Assembly: GCA_025800385.1 (NCBI GenBank)
Contig: JAOXRS010000066.1
Span: 310,001 to 374,000 of the forward strand
Direction: 5' to 3'
DNA: 64,000 nucleotides
From: Candidatus Albibeggiatoa sp. nov. NOAA
Lineage (GTDB): Bacteria; Pseudomonadota; Gammaproteobacteria; Beggiatoales; Beggiatoaceae
A program made the translations under genes and the position numbers. This document shows, piece after piece, positions 43,841 to 53,294 of the stretch. Position 1 is the first letter of the stretch. Each line of letters begins with the position of its first letter. The notes under the pieces are model-generated. The model was not told the origin of the DNA and ran no database searches. It was given only the letters and a program-made list of their open reading frames with translations.

Positions 43841-44371
43841 TTATAAATCTTTTAAAAATCCTGCTTTTGCATCTTTTGCAGACAATGCAGGCTCGTCAAT
43901 TGGCCAATCAATCCCAATATCAGGATCATTCCAGATTAAACTGCCTTCATCTTCTGGATGGTAATAATCGGTGCATTTATAATGAAAATCAGCCGTATCG
44001 GTTAATACACAAAAGCCATGTGCAAAACCGGGAGGTACATATAATTGGTTGTGTGCTTCAGCTGTTAACGTTGCGCCCACCCATTTGCCAAATGTAGGTG
44101 AGTCTTTACGAATGTCGACCGCCACGTCAAACACTGCACCACTGCTAACTTGAACTAATTTGCCTTGTGGGTAAGTCTTTTGGAAGTGTAAGCCACGCAA
44201 GACATTTTTAGCCGAACGTGAATGATTGTCTTGTACAAAAGTCGCGTCAATGCCTGCTAATTCTGCATAACGTTGCACATTAAAGCTTTCAAGGAAAAAG
44301 CCACGGTCATCGCCAAATACTTTTGGTTCAATGAGCACTACTTCTGGGATGTCTAAGCGTGTTACTTTCAT
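43841..44371 (-). CDS. rfbC: dTDP-4-dehydrorhamnose 3,5-epimerase
   Basis: RfbC/RmlC (EC 5.1.3.13), 176 aa, a cupin-fold epimerase that turns dTDP-4-keto-6-deoxyglucose into dTDP-4-keto-rhamnose. Seen: [38 protein letters not shown] (catalytic His in the LRGLHFQ string), [39 protein letters not shown] and [20 protein letters not shown]. Its start overlaps the rfbA stop codon by 4 nt (ATGA), so the pair is translationally coupled. rfbB and rfbD, which complete the dTDP-rhamnose pathway, are not in the window. Confidence 0.97.
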   Translation of the reverse strand: MKVTRLDIPEVVLIEPKVFGDDRGFFLESFNVQRYAELAGIDATFVQDNHSRSAKNVLRGLHFQKTYPQGKLVQVSSGAVFDVAVDIRKDSPTFGKWVGATLTAEAHNQLYVPPGFAHGFCVLTDTADFHYKCTDYYHPEDEGSLIWNDPDIGIDWPIDEPALSAKDAKAGFLKDL

Positions 44372-45243
44372 GCGATTTCGTACTTCACAATTTGTTTAAG
44401 ATAAGAGCCATAACTGCTTTTTTGCAATTTTTCCGCTAATTGTACCAATTGTTCATCATTGATATAGCCTTTGCGCCATGCAATTTCTTCAGGGCAGGCG
44501 ATTTTTAAACCTTGACGTTTTTCAATGGTTTCAACGAATAATGAGGCTTCAAGCAATGATTCATGTGTGCCTGTATCTAGCCACGCAAAACCACGTCCTA
44601 AAATTTCTACACGCAAGTCATTACGTTGCAAATACACATTATTCACGTCAGTAATTTCTAATTCACCACGGGCTGAAGGTTTGATACTTTTTGCAATGTC
44701 AACCACATCATTATCATAAAAATACAGACCTGTGACGGCATAACGGGATTTAGGCTCGGCGGGCTTTTCTTCTAAGCTGATGGCTTTACCTGTTTTATCA
44801 AATTCAACCACACCGTAACGCTCAGGATCATGTACTGGGTAAGCAAATACGGTTGCACCATTGGCTTGATCTGCAGCATTATTTACGGCTTTACTAAAGT
44901 CATGGCCATAAAAAATATTGTCCCCTAATACTAAGGCACATGGATCAGTACCGATAAATTGTTCACCGATGATAAACGCTTGTGCAAGACCATCAGGCGA
45001 AGGTTGTACTTCATAGCTTAAATTAATCCCCCAACGTGAGCCATCACCTAATAACTGCTCAAAACGGGGGGTATCTTGTGGTGTGGAAATAATGAGAATA
45101 TCTTTGATGCCCGCTAACATTAGGGTTGTCAACGGATAGTAAATCATGGGTTTATCGTAGATAGGCAACAACTGTTTTGAAACGACTTGTGTCACTGGAT
45201 GCAAGCGCGTACCTGAACCGCCTGCGAGAATAATACCTTTCAT
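44368..45243 (-). CDS. rfbA: Glucose-1-phosphate thymidylyltransferase
   Basis: RfbA/RmlA (EC 2.7.7.24), 291 aa, which makes dTDP-glucose from glucose 1-phosphate and dTTP as the first step to dTDP-rhamnose. The nucleotide loop [20 protein letters not shown] and the [18 protein letters not shown] string are diagnostic; further [34 protein letters not shown] and [18 protein letters not shown]. It heads an operon with rfbC. TTTTGGAG lies upstream of the ATG. The product would supply dTDP-sugars for O-antigen or exopolysaccharide, consistent with other glycosyl-transfer genes in the window. Confidence 0.97.
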   Translation of the reverse strand: MKGIILAGGSGTRLHPVTQVVSKQLLPIYDKPMIYYPLTTLMLAGIKDILIISTPQDTPRFEQLLGDGSRWGINLSYEVQPSPDGLAQAFIIGEQFIGTDPCALVLGDNIFYGHDFSKAVNNAADQANGATVFAYPVHDPERYGVVEFDKTGKAISLEEKPAEPKSRYAVTGLYFYDNDVVDIAKSIKPSARGELEITDVNNVYLQRNDLRVEILGRGFAWLDTGTHESLLEASLFVETIEKRQGLKIACPEEIAWRKGYINDEQLVQLAEKLQKSSYGSYLKQIVKYEIA

Positions 45244-45545
45244 TGAAACTCCAAAAGCTGAATAAGCATTTTTGATAATTACGATATAAAAAGCATTATC
45301 TCTGTTCTGTTAGGTTTGTTCAACATTAGGTGTATTTTTTCAATTTTATAATAAAATGTTAGAGGTTTCACACACTTTTCTCAAACCTATTATGCTGCTT
45401 GTGAAAATTGAAAATGCAATACTATAAACTGATTAGGATTAAGGGCTAACATTGCATAATGTTTGTCCTTACATTATCACTAAATTCTACTTCATAAATA
45501 TTCTGTGATGGTAACTGTATTCAGTAGTTTAGGTGCATCTATTAT
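45244..45545. other. Intergenic region between rfbA and the Mrr-like gene
   Basis: About 300 nt, AT-rich, lying upstream of rfbA and downstream of the Mrr-like nuclease gene, both on the minus strand. It must carry the rfbA promoter, but no clear consensus pair was found. No RNA or small gene was recognised. Confidence 0.35.
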
Positions 45546-46697
45546 TTAAATATTTTCTTCGATTAAAAACTTTTCAAGATGCCACTGAATTAAAATATCC
45601 ATGTCTATTAAAACAATTTTGTCATTTTTGAGAGCATTTTCTTTAGCCTCACGAGTAAAATAGCTTGTGGTAACAATGTACCCTTTCCAAGTTTCTTCGT
45701 TTTCCTCTAATACGCCTTTAAACTGTTGAATCATAGGTCTACCAACGGGGTTTGTAGGAGCATTTCTTTTACATTGGACAATGATTAAACCATTAGAATG
45801 TCTTGCAAAACCATCAATACCTGCATCATTTGATTTTTTTGTTACCCATGCGAGTCCATACTTTTGGAAAAAACTCATTACATGCCGTTCAAAATCGTAT
45901 GGGTTCATGTTTAATAACGCGTCTCTTAAATCCTGCTCCTCTGAAGGCATTTTAAAAGGCTTAGGTTCTTCAGGTTCAGAAGTCATGGCTTCTTTTAAAG
46001 CTTTCTTTGTCTCTCTAAGCAGTACATCAGTAGCGATGATTGCCATAACCAAGCTGATATAGTCTTTTGATTCTGATTGACTAAAAAATGTTTCAATAAT
46101 CGCCGTAATACCCGCAGCACCAATAAAAATTAACAGTAAAACAGGTAAACCAATGGCAGTACCGAATGCTGCAATACCAACACCTTGACCACCTACTACT
46201 GTTGCAGCTGCTAACGTGGTTGGAATAGCTACTTTTACAGCTAAAGGAAGGTCTGCATTTTTATAATTTTCAACAGATTGTCCTACGCTACGAAATATAA
46301 CGCCAACAGCCTTTCTGGAGTCAAGTAAGTCGTAAATTTGAGTTGCTTTTTGTCGAGTTGATAGCTCAGGATTATTTAATATTTCTCTAACTAAAGCGAG
46401 CCATGCAATAATTTCTAAGCGGTCTTGCTCTGTGGAACAAGATTGAATTGCTTTCACTATTAAATTAATTATCCATGTTTGAATTGCATTGATAGTTTCG
46501 TGCCCTGTGTTAGATACTGATTTTTCTATATTGCTCCAAGTTTCAGAGGCAGACTTTTCCACGCTACCCCAAGTATCTGTAAGTGACTTGCCTATGTTGT
46601 CCCACATATTAATATTCACTTCTTCGGCATTTTTACTATCTTCTGTGATTTCTGAAGTTTGCTTAGTTTTATTTGCTATTGATTCTATCCAACTCAT
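45546..46697 (-). CDS. Membrane-associated Mrr-family restriction endonuclease-like protein
   Basis: Protein of 383 aa. The C-terminal part (about 255-375) is an Mrr_cat domain with the PD-(D/E)xK core: D291/D295 in NDAGIDGF, then IIVQCKR with the QxK pair Q308 and K310, preceded by MNPYDFERHVMSFFQKYGL. Mrr enzymes cut modified or foreign DNA. The N-terminal region is unusual: three perfect-length 11-residue repeats (W32-T64) that look like membrane-surface amphipathic helix, a helical region, then a Gly-rich hydrophobic hairpin (about 166-215, GIAAFGTAIGLPVLLLIFIG). The nuclease would therefore be tethered to the inner membrane. GGGG lies 8 nt before the ATG. No methyltransferase is adjacent. 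Confidence 0.8.
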   Translation of the reverse strand: MSWIESIANKTKQTSEITEDSKNAEEVNINMWDNIGKSLTDTWGSVEKSASETWSNIEKSVSNTGHETINAIQTWIINLIVKAIQSCSTEQDRLEIIAWLALVREILNNPELSTRQKATQIYDLLDSRKAVGVIFRSVGQSVENYKNADLPLAVKVAIPTTLAAATVVGGQGVGIAAFGTAIGLPVLLLIFIGAAGITAIIETFFSQSESKDYISLVMAIIATDVLLRETKKALKEAMTSEPEEPKPFKMPSEEQDLRDALLNMNPYDFERHVMSFFQKYGLAWVTKKSNDAGIDGFARHSNGLIIVQCKRNAPTNPVGRPMIQQFKGVLEENEETWKGYIVTTSYFTREAKENALKNDKIVLIDMDILIQWHLEKFLIEENI

Positions 46698-46809
46698 TAC
46701 TACAACCCCACAATATTAAAAAGATGAAGTAGTATATCAAACCATTAAAAACATTACTGAAAGCAGGCTATTCAAACCATAAACAAAACTAATAGTTCAT
46801 ATAAAAAAT

Positions 46810-46838
46810 TTGACTCATAGCTTATTTCGTTATATGCT
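46810..46838 (+). promoter_or_regulatory. Candidate promoter of aceE
   Basis: TTGACT (46810-46815), 17-nt spacer and TATGCT (46833-46838), about 105 nt before the aceE ATG. Confidence 0.4.
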
Positions 46839-46944
46839 TCGTTTATCCAAAAATTTTAGGTGCTTGATTGAACTAAGCTCACAAGGCGTTGTTCTATCAA
46901 GATAAAAATTAAAAAACAACTTGTCATACCCAAAAGGAGACACT

Positions 46945-49620
46945 ATGACAACACCTTATAAAAATGTCCATCAAAAAGAGGATATTGATTTGGAGGAAAC
47001 ACGCGAATGGGTCGATGCCATTGAAAGCGTGTTGGAGGAAGAAGGAGACGAACGCGCTCACTTCCTTATCGAACGAATGATTGAAAAGCTCAGACGTTCA
47101 GGCACTTATATCCCTCACAGTGCCAATACAGCCTACGTTAATTCCATCCCCCGCCATTTAGAGAAACAAGACCCCGGTAATGCAGAAACAGAGTGGCGTA
47201 TTCGCTCTTTAATCCGTTGGAACGCCGTTGCAACTGTCGTTAATGCTAACCGCTTAAGCTCTGAACTCGGTGGACACATTGCCAGTTTTGCCTCAGCCGC
47301 AACATTATACGATGTCGGTTTTAATCATTTCTTCCACGCCAAAACCCCAGACCACGGTGGCGACTTACTCTATATCCAAGGTCATTCAGCCCCCGGTATT
47401 TACGCCCGCGCCTTCTTAGAAGGTCGTATCAGCGAAGAACAGTTATTAAAATTCCGTCAAGAAGCAGATGGCGACGGCTTATCATCTTATCCACACCCTT
47501 GGTTAATGCCTGACTTTTGGCAATTCCCAACTGTATCCATGGGCTTAGGGCCAATCATGGCGATTTATCAAGCCCGTTTCTTACGTTACTTACACCACCG
47601 TGGTTTAGCCAAAACCGAAAACCGCAAAGTGTGGGCGTTTATGGGTGACGGCGAAATGGATGAGCCAGAGTCATTAGGCGCAATCGGCATGGCTTCACGC
47701 GAGAAGTTAGACAACTTGATCTTCGTGGTCAATTGTAACTTACAGCGTTTAGATGGGCCTGTGCGTGGTAATGGCAAAATCATCCAAGAACTTGAAGCGG
47801 AATTCCGTGGCGCAGGCTGGAACGTAATTAAAGTGATTTGGGGTTCTTATTGGGATCCATTATTAGCCGCAGATACTGACGGTTTATTACGTCAACGGAT
47901 GGAAGAATGTGTTGACGGCGAATACCAGAATTTCAAAGCCAAAGGCGGTAAATATACTCGCGATAATTTCTTTGGCAAATATCCAGAATTAAAAGCCATG
48001 GTCGCTGGCATGAGTGATGATGACATCTGGCGATTAAATCGTGGCGGTCATGATCCACAGAAAATTTATGCAGCGTATGCCGAAGCAGTAGCGCACAAAG
48101 GTCAACCGACTGTTATTCTTGCCAAAACGGTTAAAGGTTACGGCATGGGCGGCGCGGGTGAAGGTCAAAACGCGACCCATCAACAGAAAAAAATGGGTGA
48201 AGATGCATTACGTGCATTCCGTGATCGGTTCAATATTCCAATTCCTGATGACAAAGTGGCTGATGCACCATTCTATCGTCCACCTGAAGACAGTCCAGAA
48301 ATCAAATATTTGAAAGAACGTCGTCAAGCATTAGGCGGCTACTTACCTTCTCGTCAAAAAACCGCGACTCCGTTAGAAATTCCACCATTATCTGCATTTG
48401 ATGCCCAATTAAAAGGCACAGGCGACCGTGAAATTTCCACCACCATGGCATTCGTGCGCATGTTAAACGTGTTGGTTAAAGACAAGAAAATGGGTCAAAA
48501 CGTTGTCCCAATCGTACCAGACGAAGCGCGTACTTTTGGTATGGACGGCATGTTCCGTCAGTTGGGTATTTACTCATCCGAAGGGCAATTATACGAACCA
48601 CAAGATGCGGATCAATTATTGTATTACCGCGAAGACAAGAAAGGTCAAATTTTAGAAGAAGGTATTAACGAAGCAGGCGCGATGTCTTCATGGATTGCAG
48701 CGGCAACTTCTTATGCAAATAACGGCGTTAACATGATTCCGTTTTACATCTTCTATTCTATGTTTGGTTTCCAACGTGTGGGTGATTTAGCGTGGGCAGC
48801 GGGTGACATGCAAGCGCGTGGTTTCCTCATCGGTGGTACTGCGGGTCGCACAACCTTAGCGGGTGAAGGCTTACAACATCAAGACGGTCACAGTTTAATG
48901 ATTGCGGCAAATATCCCGAACTGCGTGACTTATGACCCGACTTATGCGTATGAATTGGCAGTGATTTTACATGATGGCTTACGTCGCATGTATGAAAAAC
49001 AAGAAAACGTATTCTACTACTTGACTGCGATGAACGAAAATTATGTCCATCCAGCAATGCCAGAAGGTGCAGAAGAAGGCATTCTTAAAGGCATGTATTT
49101 ATTAAAAGAAGGCATGGACGCAGAATTAAAAGTCCAGCTTTTAGGTAGTGGTACGATTTTACGCGAAGTGATTGCTGCTAGCAGTTTATTAGCGGAAGAT
49201 TTTGGCGTAACTTCAGACATTTGGAGCGTGACCAGCTTCACAGAATTACGTCGCCAAGGTGAAGAAACCGAACGCTGGAACATGTTGCATCCAGAGTCTG
49301 ACCGCAAAATGTGTTATGTGCGCGAATGCTTATCAGGTCGCCAAGGGCCTGCCATCGCCGCAACTGATTATGTGAAAGCTTATGCAAATCAAATCCGTTC
49401 ATGTGTACCAATGAATTACATTACGTTGGGAACGGATGGTTTTGGACGTAGTGACTTACGCAAACGCTTACGCCGCCATTTCGAAGTCGACCGTTATTAT
49501 GTAGTGGTTGCGGCATTGAAAGGCTTGGCGGATATGGATTTAATTCCTGCAAGCAAAGTCACGGAAGCCATTGATAAATATGGTATCGATCCAGAAAAAC
49601 AAAACCCGTTGACAGCATAA
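46945..49620 (+). CDS. aceE: Pyruvate dehydrogenase E1 component, homodimeric type
   Basis: AceE (EC 1.2.4.1), 891 aa from the ATG at 46945 with AAAAGGAG upstream. It decarboxylates pyruvate with thiamine diphosphate and reductively acetylates the lipoyl groups of E2. Visible: DIDLEETREWVDAIESVL at the N-terminus (E2-binding region), HFFHAKTPDHGGDLLYIQGH, MGDGEMDEPES with the ThDP motif ending in VNCNLQRLDGPVRGNGKI, VIPFDEART-type segment (IVPDEARTFGMDGMFRQLGI), and AAGDMQARGFLIGGTAGRTT with LQHQDGHS. Length and sequence are those of the proteobacterial homodimeric enzyme. aceF follows 12 nt downstream; lpd is not in the window. Confidence 0.98.
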   Translation: MTTPYKNVHQKEDIDLEETREWVDAIESVLEEEGDERAHFLIERMIEKLRRSGTYIPHSANTAYVNSIPRHLEKQDPGNAETEWRIRSLIRWNAVATVVNANRLSSELGGHIASFASAATLYDVGFNHFFHAKTPDHGGDLLYIQGHSAPGIYARAFLEGRISEEQLLKFRQEADGDGLSSYPHPWLMPDFWQFPTVSMGLGPIMAIYQARFLRYLHHRGLAKTENRKVWAFMGDGEMDEPESLGAIGMASREKLDNLIFVVNCNLQRLDGPVRGNGKIIQELEAEFRGAGWNVIKVIWGSYWDPLLAADTDGLLRQRMEECVDGEYQNFKAKGGKYTRDNFFGKYPELKAMVAGMSDDDIWRLNRGGHDPQKIYAAYAEAVAHKGQPTVILAKTVKGYGMGGAGEGQNATHQQKKMGEDALRAFRDRFNIPIPDDKVADAPFYRPPEDSPEIKYLKERRQALGGYLPSRQKTATPLEIPPLSAFDAQLKGTGDREISTTMAFVRMLNVLVKDKKMGQNVVPIVPDEARTFGMDGMFRQLGIYSSEGQLYEPQDADQLLYYREDKKGQILEEGINEAGAMSSWIAAATSYANNGVNMIPFYIFYSMFGFQRVGDLAWAAGDMQARGFLIGGTAGRTTLAGEGLQHQDGHSLMIAANIPNCVTYDPTYAYELAVILHDGLRRMYEKQENVFYYLTAMNENYVHPAMPEGAEEGILKGMYLLKEGMDAELKVQLLGSGTILREVIAASSLLAEDFGVTSDIWSVTSFTELRRQGEETERWNMLHPESDRKMCYVRECLSGRQGPAIAATDYVKAYANQIRSCVPMNYITLGTDGFGRSDLRKRLRRHFEVDRYYVVVAALKGLADMDLIPASKVTEAIDKYGIDPEKQNPLTA

Positions 49621-49632
49621 GGAGAGACACAG

Positions 49633-51585
49633 ATGGCGATTCAAGATGTATTTGTGCCTGACATCGGTGACTTTTCTGATGTCCCAGTGATTGAAGTGCA
49701 AGTCGCGGTCGGCGATTCAGTTGATGCAGAACAAGCTTTAATTACTTTAGAAAGTGACAAAGCGACCATGGAAGTCCCAGCCCCATTCGCGGGTGTGGTG
49801 AAAGAAGTGGTGGTGAATATTGGCGACTCGGTGTCAGAAGGCACATTGATTGTCAAAATGGAAGCGGCGGGTGAATCTGCTGCGCCTGCCAGCCCTGAAC
49901 CTGTAGCCGAAGCTGCGCCAGCTCCTGTTGCTCAAGCAGGTGGTGCGGTTGAAGATGTGTTTGTCCCAGACATTGGCGATTTCTCTGACGTACCCGTAAT
50001 TGAAGTACAAGTGGCGGTCGGTGATTCAGTCGAAGCTGAACAACCTTTGATTACTTTAGAAAGTGACAAAGCAACCATGGAAGTACCATCCCCAAGTGCG
50101 GGTGTGGTGAAAGAAGTGGTAGTCAGCATTGGCGATACCGTATCAGAAGGTTCATTAATCGTTAAATTAGAATTAGCGGGTGGTGCAAGTGCTGCTGCGC
50201 CTGTGGCTCAAGAATCTGTACCTGTTGCGGCTGCTCCTGCTGCATCAGGTAGCGAAGAAGTCACTGTCCCAGACATTGGTGATTTCTCTGACGTACCCGT
50301 GATTGAAGTACAAGTGGCGGTTGGTGATAGCTTCGAAGCCGAACAACCTTTGATTACCTTGGAAAGCGACAAAGCAACCATGGAAGTCCCTGCACCATTC
50401 GCGGGCACAGTCAAAGAATTAAAAGTCAGCATCGGCGATACCGTATCACAAGGCTCGTTGATTTTAGTCGCAGAAACCAGTGGCGGTAGTGCGGCTGCAC
50501 CTGTTGCAAGTGTGCCAGAAGTGGCTACGGCAGAACCTGCACCTGTTGCAACCCCAAGTGTCGCGGTAGCAGTCTCTGATCCAAACTCGAAACGTGCGCA
50601 ATTACGTGAACCTCAACATGCGCCTATTGCACAACCAAGCACCCAACCTAAATCAGCAAAAGTTCATGCAGGTCCTGCGGTGCGTAAGCTTGCTCGTGAA
50701 TTGGGTGTGGATTTAGGACAGGTGACGGGTTCTGGTCGTAAAGGTCGGATTCTGAAAGATGACGTGAAAGCGTTTGTCAAAACCACATTGACTCAAGGTG
50801 TACCAGCAGCAGCCACACAAACGGCAGCACCTGCGCCAAGTGGTGGCATGGGCATTCCTGAAATTCCAGAAGTTGATTTCAGTAAATTCGGTGAAGTTGA
50901 AACCCAGCCAATGGGTCGTATTAAGAAACTCTCTGGCCCTCATTTGCATCGCGCTTGGCTCAATATTCCTCACGTCACCCAGTTCGACGAAGCGGATATT
51001 ACTGAGTTAGAAGCATTCCGTAAAGGCTTAAAAGCTGAAGCTGAAAAACACGGTGTTAAAGTCACGATGTTGGCATTCTTGCTTAAAGCCAGTGTCGCGG
51101 CGTTAAAGGAATATCCGAATTTCAATGCGTCATTAGACAAGAGCAAAGAAAACCTTGTATTGAAAAAATACTATAACATCGGGGTTGCAGTCGACACACC
51201 AAATGGTTTAGTCGTGCCTGTGATTAAAGATGTGAATTTGAAAGGTTTATTTGATATTGCCCGCGAACTCGGTGAAATCAGTAAAAAAGCCCGTGATGGC
51301 AAATTGTCTCCAAGCGAAATGCAAGGCGGCACGTTTACGATTTCTAGCTTGGGTGGCATTGGCGGTACACAGTTTACGCCGATTGTGAATGCACCAGAGG
51401 TGGCGATTTTAGGCGTTTCACGTTCTAGCATCCAACCTGTGTATGAAGATGGCGAATTTGTACCTCGCTTGATTATGCCTTTCTCTGTCTCTTACGATCA
51501 TCGCGTAATTGATGGGGCAGCGGGTGCACGCTTCACACAATATTTAAGCTTTATTCTGTCTGATGTGAGACGTTTGTTGTTGTAA
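49633..51585 (+). CDS. aceF: Dihydrolipoyllysine-residue acetyltransferase with three lipoyl domains
   Basis: AceF (EC 2.3.1.12), 650 aa, the E2 core of pyruvate dehydrogenase. Three lipoyl domains (about 1-77, 105-180 and 208-282) carry the lipoylated Lys in ESDKATMEVP at K43, K146 and K247, joined by Ala/Pro/Val-rich linkers. The peripheral subunit-binding domain lies at about 338-378 (AGPAVRKLARELGVDLGQV). The catalytic domain starts at about 415 and ends with SYDHRVIDGA, where H623 and D627 form the HxxxD active-site motif. GGAGAG lies before the ATG. A long imperfect hairpin follows the gene. Confidence 0.98.
   Translation: MAIQDVFVPDIGDFSDVPVIEVQVAVGDSVDAEQALITLESDKATMEVPAPFAGVVKEVVVNIGDSVSEGTLIVKMEAAGESAAPASPEPVAEAAPAPVAQAGGAVEDVFVPDIGDFSDVPVIEVQVAVGDSVEAEQPLITLESDKATMEVPSPSAGVVKEVVVSIGDTVSEGSLIVKLELAGGASAAAPVAQESVPVAAAPAASGSEEVTVPDIGDFSDVPVIEVQVAVGDSFEAEQPLITLESDKATMEVPAPFAGTVKELKVSIGDTVSQGSLILVAETSGGSAAAPVASVPEVATAEPAPVATPSVAVAVSDPNSKRAQLREPQHAPIAQPSTQPKSAKVHAGPAVRKLARELGVDLGQVTGSGRKGRILKDDVKAFVKTTLTQGVPAAATQTAAPAPSGGMGIPEIPEVDFSKFGEVETQPMGRIKKLSGPHLHRAWLNIPHVTQFDEADITELEAFRKGLKAEAEKHGVKVTMLAFLLKASVAALKEYPNFNASLDKSKENLVLKKYYNIGVAVDTPNGLVVPVIKDVNLKGLFDIARELGEISKKARDGKLSPSEMQGGTFTISSLGGIGGTQFTPIVNAPEVAILGVSRSSIQPVYEDGEFVPRLIMPFSVSYDHRVIDGAAGARFTQYLSFILSDVRRLLL
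49636..50480 (+). repeat. Three tandem lipoyl-domain coding repeats in aceF
   Basis: Units of about 230 nt, starting near 49648, 49957 and 50260, are strongly alike in DNA (for example GACATTGGTGATTTCTCTGA recurs with few changes). The similarity also produces matching shadow frames on the opposite strand. Confidence 0.85.
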
Positions 51586-51596
51586 TTTTTAAGCTT

Positions 51597-51627
51597 GGAT
51601 AGGCAGGATTTTTGATCTTGCTTATCC
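51597..51627 (+). terminator. Hairpin terminator after aceF
   Basis: GGATAGGCAGGAT (51597-51609) pairs with ATCTTGCTTATCC (51615-51627) over 13 bp with two G-T wobbles and a 5-nt loop, 11 nt after the stop codon. The T-run is poor. Confidence 0.6.
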
Positions 51628-51677
51628 TGAAATCTGTTTAATTGCACGGCATGTTTTTAGTAAATTGACAGACAAAA

Positions 51678-53294
51678 TTAGCTAAATTGGGTTGATAATT
51701 CTATTTTATCACCTACCTTCTTTAACTCTTTCAACGCTAAAGATTCTTTATAGGTCTCCCTCGTTCTTGTAGGTGGACTTTCTAATTCTTTGAGATGCTT
51801 GATAATTTCGCCTTTAGCATAATATTTTTGGGTATTATCTGAACTTTTCCAAATATTTAGCCAATTTTCTTGGTTGGGCTTCACAGGATAACCATCTGAT
51901 TTTATGGATTTAACGTAAATAAGATATGCACACAGATTACTGTAGTAATAAACATCAGTACCATCATCATCAGCAACATCTGGCATACTACTACGCATTG
52001 ATTGCCCAATGGTGCTATCTATATGCTTCAATATGTTTTCAGAGGTACTTTCTGGATGGATGTAATCAGAGTATATTTGATAGTCTCTATCGCGTAAAAG
52101 CAATAAAAACACGATAACTTCACAAAAATATGGATTCTTTAAACTTTGCTTATCATCAAAAAGATTCTTTATAAGATTGATTCTTTCTACAAGTCGATTA
52201 ATATCGCGTAAAGAAAAGGAATGATAATGCTTTGTAAAAAAGACTAAAACATATGCAAAGGAATTCCTGATTTCTTCATTTTCCTCAAAATTAAACTGTT
52301 CAAATAAATAATGGATATAATTTTCTAGTTTTTCTGGGGTTGGCTTTTTGAGACGATATTCAATATCAATAAAGCGTTTCAAATAGCCATCAGCATCCAT
52401 ATCTTGCCCATAAACGGCTTTGATACTATGTGAAAGTTGTTCTTTATCCAAAGATAATACAAAAACTAAACCTTCAATATCAAAAAGATGCTTGATTCTT
52501 TCTAATAATTCAATCGCATAAGTGGGTCTGCATCTATCCAGTTCATCAACAAAAATAACTAGCCTTTTGCCTTTTTCTTTAATTGCTGCTTTAAGGTTTT
52601 TCTTGAATATATCAATCAAGCTGACAGAAGCTTTATAATTAGCATAATGACTTGCATACGTATTGACTGCATCTTTGGACAAATCTTTAGATAGATTTTC
52701 TAATTCTGATTCTATCCCTATATCTTCTAACCCAGTTTCTTCTAAAAACTTAGATAGCTCATCAATATCTAATAATCCTGCCGTTGCTGTTTTAGCTGCG
52801 ATAGGAATCAATTTACCTGAGAAATATATCCCTACTTTTTTGGCTTTTTCCCAATAAAGATTAGTATCAGCTATCTTTGATTCCTTTGAAAAAAATGGGT
52901 TAATTTCACTTAAAAATGCAGTGAGAGGATCAGGAGCAAAATCATTTTTCCACGCATTAAAACAAATTGTTTCTATCTCTTTATCTGATTCAAGATGTTT
53001 TTCCCATAAATTGATAAATGTACTTTTCCCTGTTCCCCATTTTGAATTAATCGCCAAAACAGTAGGAGTCTCTACATTTTTCAAAAGATTTGATAAACTT
53101 TTAATTTCAGCATTCCGATTAAGTGTATCTTTAAAGCTCTCATTTTCTATACCATATACTTTAGTAGGATTACCTTGCTTATTTTCCATCATTTTCATCC
53201 ATTTTTCCGTGAATTGCTCTGGCAAACAACTAATAATATCGATAAAGTTATCTAACTCTGCACAAGGCATATTTTTTGATAAATTATTTTTCAT
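51678..53294 (-). CDS. KAP family P-loop NTPase
   Basis: Protein of 538 aa with a KAP-type NTPase domain at about 50-370. Walker A is SKWGTGKST (84-92). Walker B is LVIFVDELDRCRP (about 240-255), with the DxDR signature typical of KAP proteins, followed by FVLSLDKEQLSHSIKAVYG and YLKRFIDIEYRL. The FNAWKNDFAPDPL string after Walker A is also diagnostic. KAP NTPases belong to the STAND-related group, and many bacterial ones sit in phage-defence or membrane signalling contexts. The usual inserted transmembrane helices are weak or absent here (only LIPIAAKTATAGLL at about 158-171 is slightly hydrophobic). The start is uncertain: ATG 53294 or 53270, with no clear ribosome binding site. The decayed ORF upstream is on the other strand. 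Confidence 0.85.
   Translation of the reverse strand: MKNNLSKNMPCAELDNFIDIISCLPEQFTEKWMKMMENKQGNPTKVYGIENESFKDTLNRNAEIKSLSNLLKNVETPTVLAINSKWGTGKSTFINLWEKHLESDKEIETICFNAWKNDFAPDPLTAFLSEINPFFSKESKIADTNLYWEKAKKVGIYFSGKLIPIAAKTATAGLLDIDELSKFLEETGLEDIGIESELENLSKDLSKDAVNTYASHYANYKASVSLIDIFKKNLKAAIKEKGKRLVIFVDELDRCRPTYAIELLERIKHLFDIEGLVFVLSLDKEQLSHSIKAVYGQDMDADGYLKRFIDIEYRLKKPTPEKLENYIHYLFEQFNFEENEEIRNSFAYVLVFFTKHYHSFSLRDINRLVERINLIKNLFDDKQSLKNPYFCEVIVFLLLLRDRDYQIYSDYIHPESTSENILKHIDSTIGQSMRSSMPDVADDDGTDVYYYSNLCAYLIYVKSIKSDGYPVKPNQENWLNIWKSSDNTQKYYAKGEIIKHLKELESPPTRTRETYKESLALKELKKVGDKIELSTQFS

Noticed and set aside
49641..50432. Three similar antisense ORFs in aceF
   Set aside because: They are shadows of the repeated lipoyl domains, on the opposite strand of a well-supported gene.
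49636..50480. CRISPR-like spaced repeats
   Set aside because: The regular DNA repeats are coding lipoyl domains of about 230 nt in frame, not short direct repeats with unique spacers.
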